A stretch of DNA of 64,000 nucleotides, from contig NZ_FNAL01000006.1 of the NCBI RefSeq assembly GCF_900101915.1, positions 1 to 64,000 of the forward strand, read 5' to 3'. Position numbers and translations under genes: made by a program. Shown here one piece after another: positions 63,986-64,000 of the stretch (position 1 is its first letter; every line of letters begins with the position of its first letter). The notes beneath the pieces were generated by a model. It made no database searches and was not told where the DNA came from. It saw only the letters and a program-made list of their open reading frames with translations. The DNA is from Psychrobacter pacificensis (GTDB taxonomy: Bacteria; Pseudomonadota; Gammaproteobacteria; Pseudomonadales; Moraxellaceae).

Positions 63986-64000
63986 ATGAAGTCTCAGTCT
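63986..64000 (+). CDS. Possible gene start at window edge
   Basis: ATG at 63986 with AAAGG upstream (six bases away) begins MKSQS and is cut by the window end. Too short to identify. Confidence 0.3.

Noticed and set aside
1..64000. tRNA, rRNA, CRISPR array or prophage
   Set aside because: No cloverleaf-like sequence, rRNA segment, regularly spaced repeats or phage structural genes were seen on either strand.

Overview
The window looks like a chromosomal segment of a Psychrobacter-like bacterium (Moraxellaceae, Gammaproteobacteria). The basis is overall protein character, moderate G+C, the radC/coaBC and serB neighbourhoods, the FadE-type acyl-CoA dehydrogenase and short intergenic palindromic repeats. 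Genus assignment is inference from protein character, not a database match.

Layout. 1-347: end of an IS630-type insertion sequence. 431-8509: housekeeping genes (rph, hemJ, bioB, an SCP2-domain protein, a DUF368/PopT-like lipid-carrier transporter, serB) mixed with small membrane and exported unknowns. 8988-14077: an Smp-like membrane protein divergent from serB, an acidic small protein, a YecA/UPF0149 protein, two adjacent YbjQ-family proteins and a BASS-type symporter. 14244-15394: a formate/nitrite transporter gene that appears split by a one-base frameshift in an A5 run. 15685-18618: valS. 18724-20671: an AT-rich two-gene island, an ABC/AAA-type ATPase overlapping a small protein with a D...DxK nuclease-like motif, flanked by a 12-bp direct repeat. 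This is the best candidate here for an undescribed (probably defence) system. 20933-22090: a THI5/NMT1-like protein with no signal peptide under a clear TPP riboswitch. 22657-27325: YbaN, a cold-shock protein, a YeiH exporter divergent from its LysR regulator, and two paralogous universal stress proteins. 27757-36701: a PreP-like M16 protease, two NUDIX hydrolases, an overlapping SDR/AGE-epimerase pair and an MpaB-like protein. 37079-41004: NhaA, a TSUP permease and a dicarboxylate symporter. 41497-46972: FadE with a long extra tail, RadC, and CoaBC with a striking His-rich insertion. 47015-51156: a second TSUP permease, DUF2905, an HDAC-like deacetylase, a YbjN protein and an unknown helical protein. 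51319-54729: ccmABCDE for cytochrome c maturation, without ccmFGH. 54812-58750: an aldo/keto reductase and a metNIQ methionine transporter whose MetN lacks the C-terminal sensing domain. 59005-63427: a two-component system whose kinase has a very large insertion in its ATPase domain, and an orphan lipoprotein adaptor with a disordered insertion.

Mobile DNA is mostly small: one IS630 edge, two nearly identical 147-bp MITE-like repeats (22163 and 34269) and two members of a second palindromic family (23673 and 47798). All have termini beginning TATAGT or a close variant, like the IS terminus, which suggests cross-mobilisation. Many genes are bounded by clear Rho-independent terminators. I saw no tRNA, rRNA, CRISPR array or prophage.
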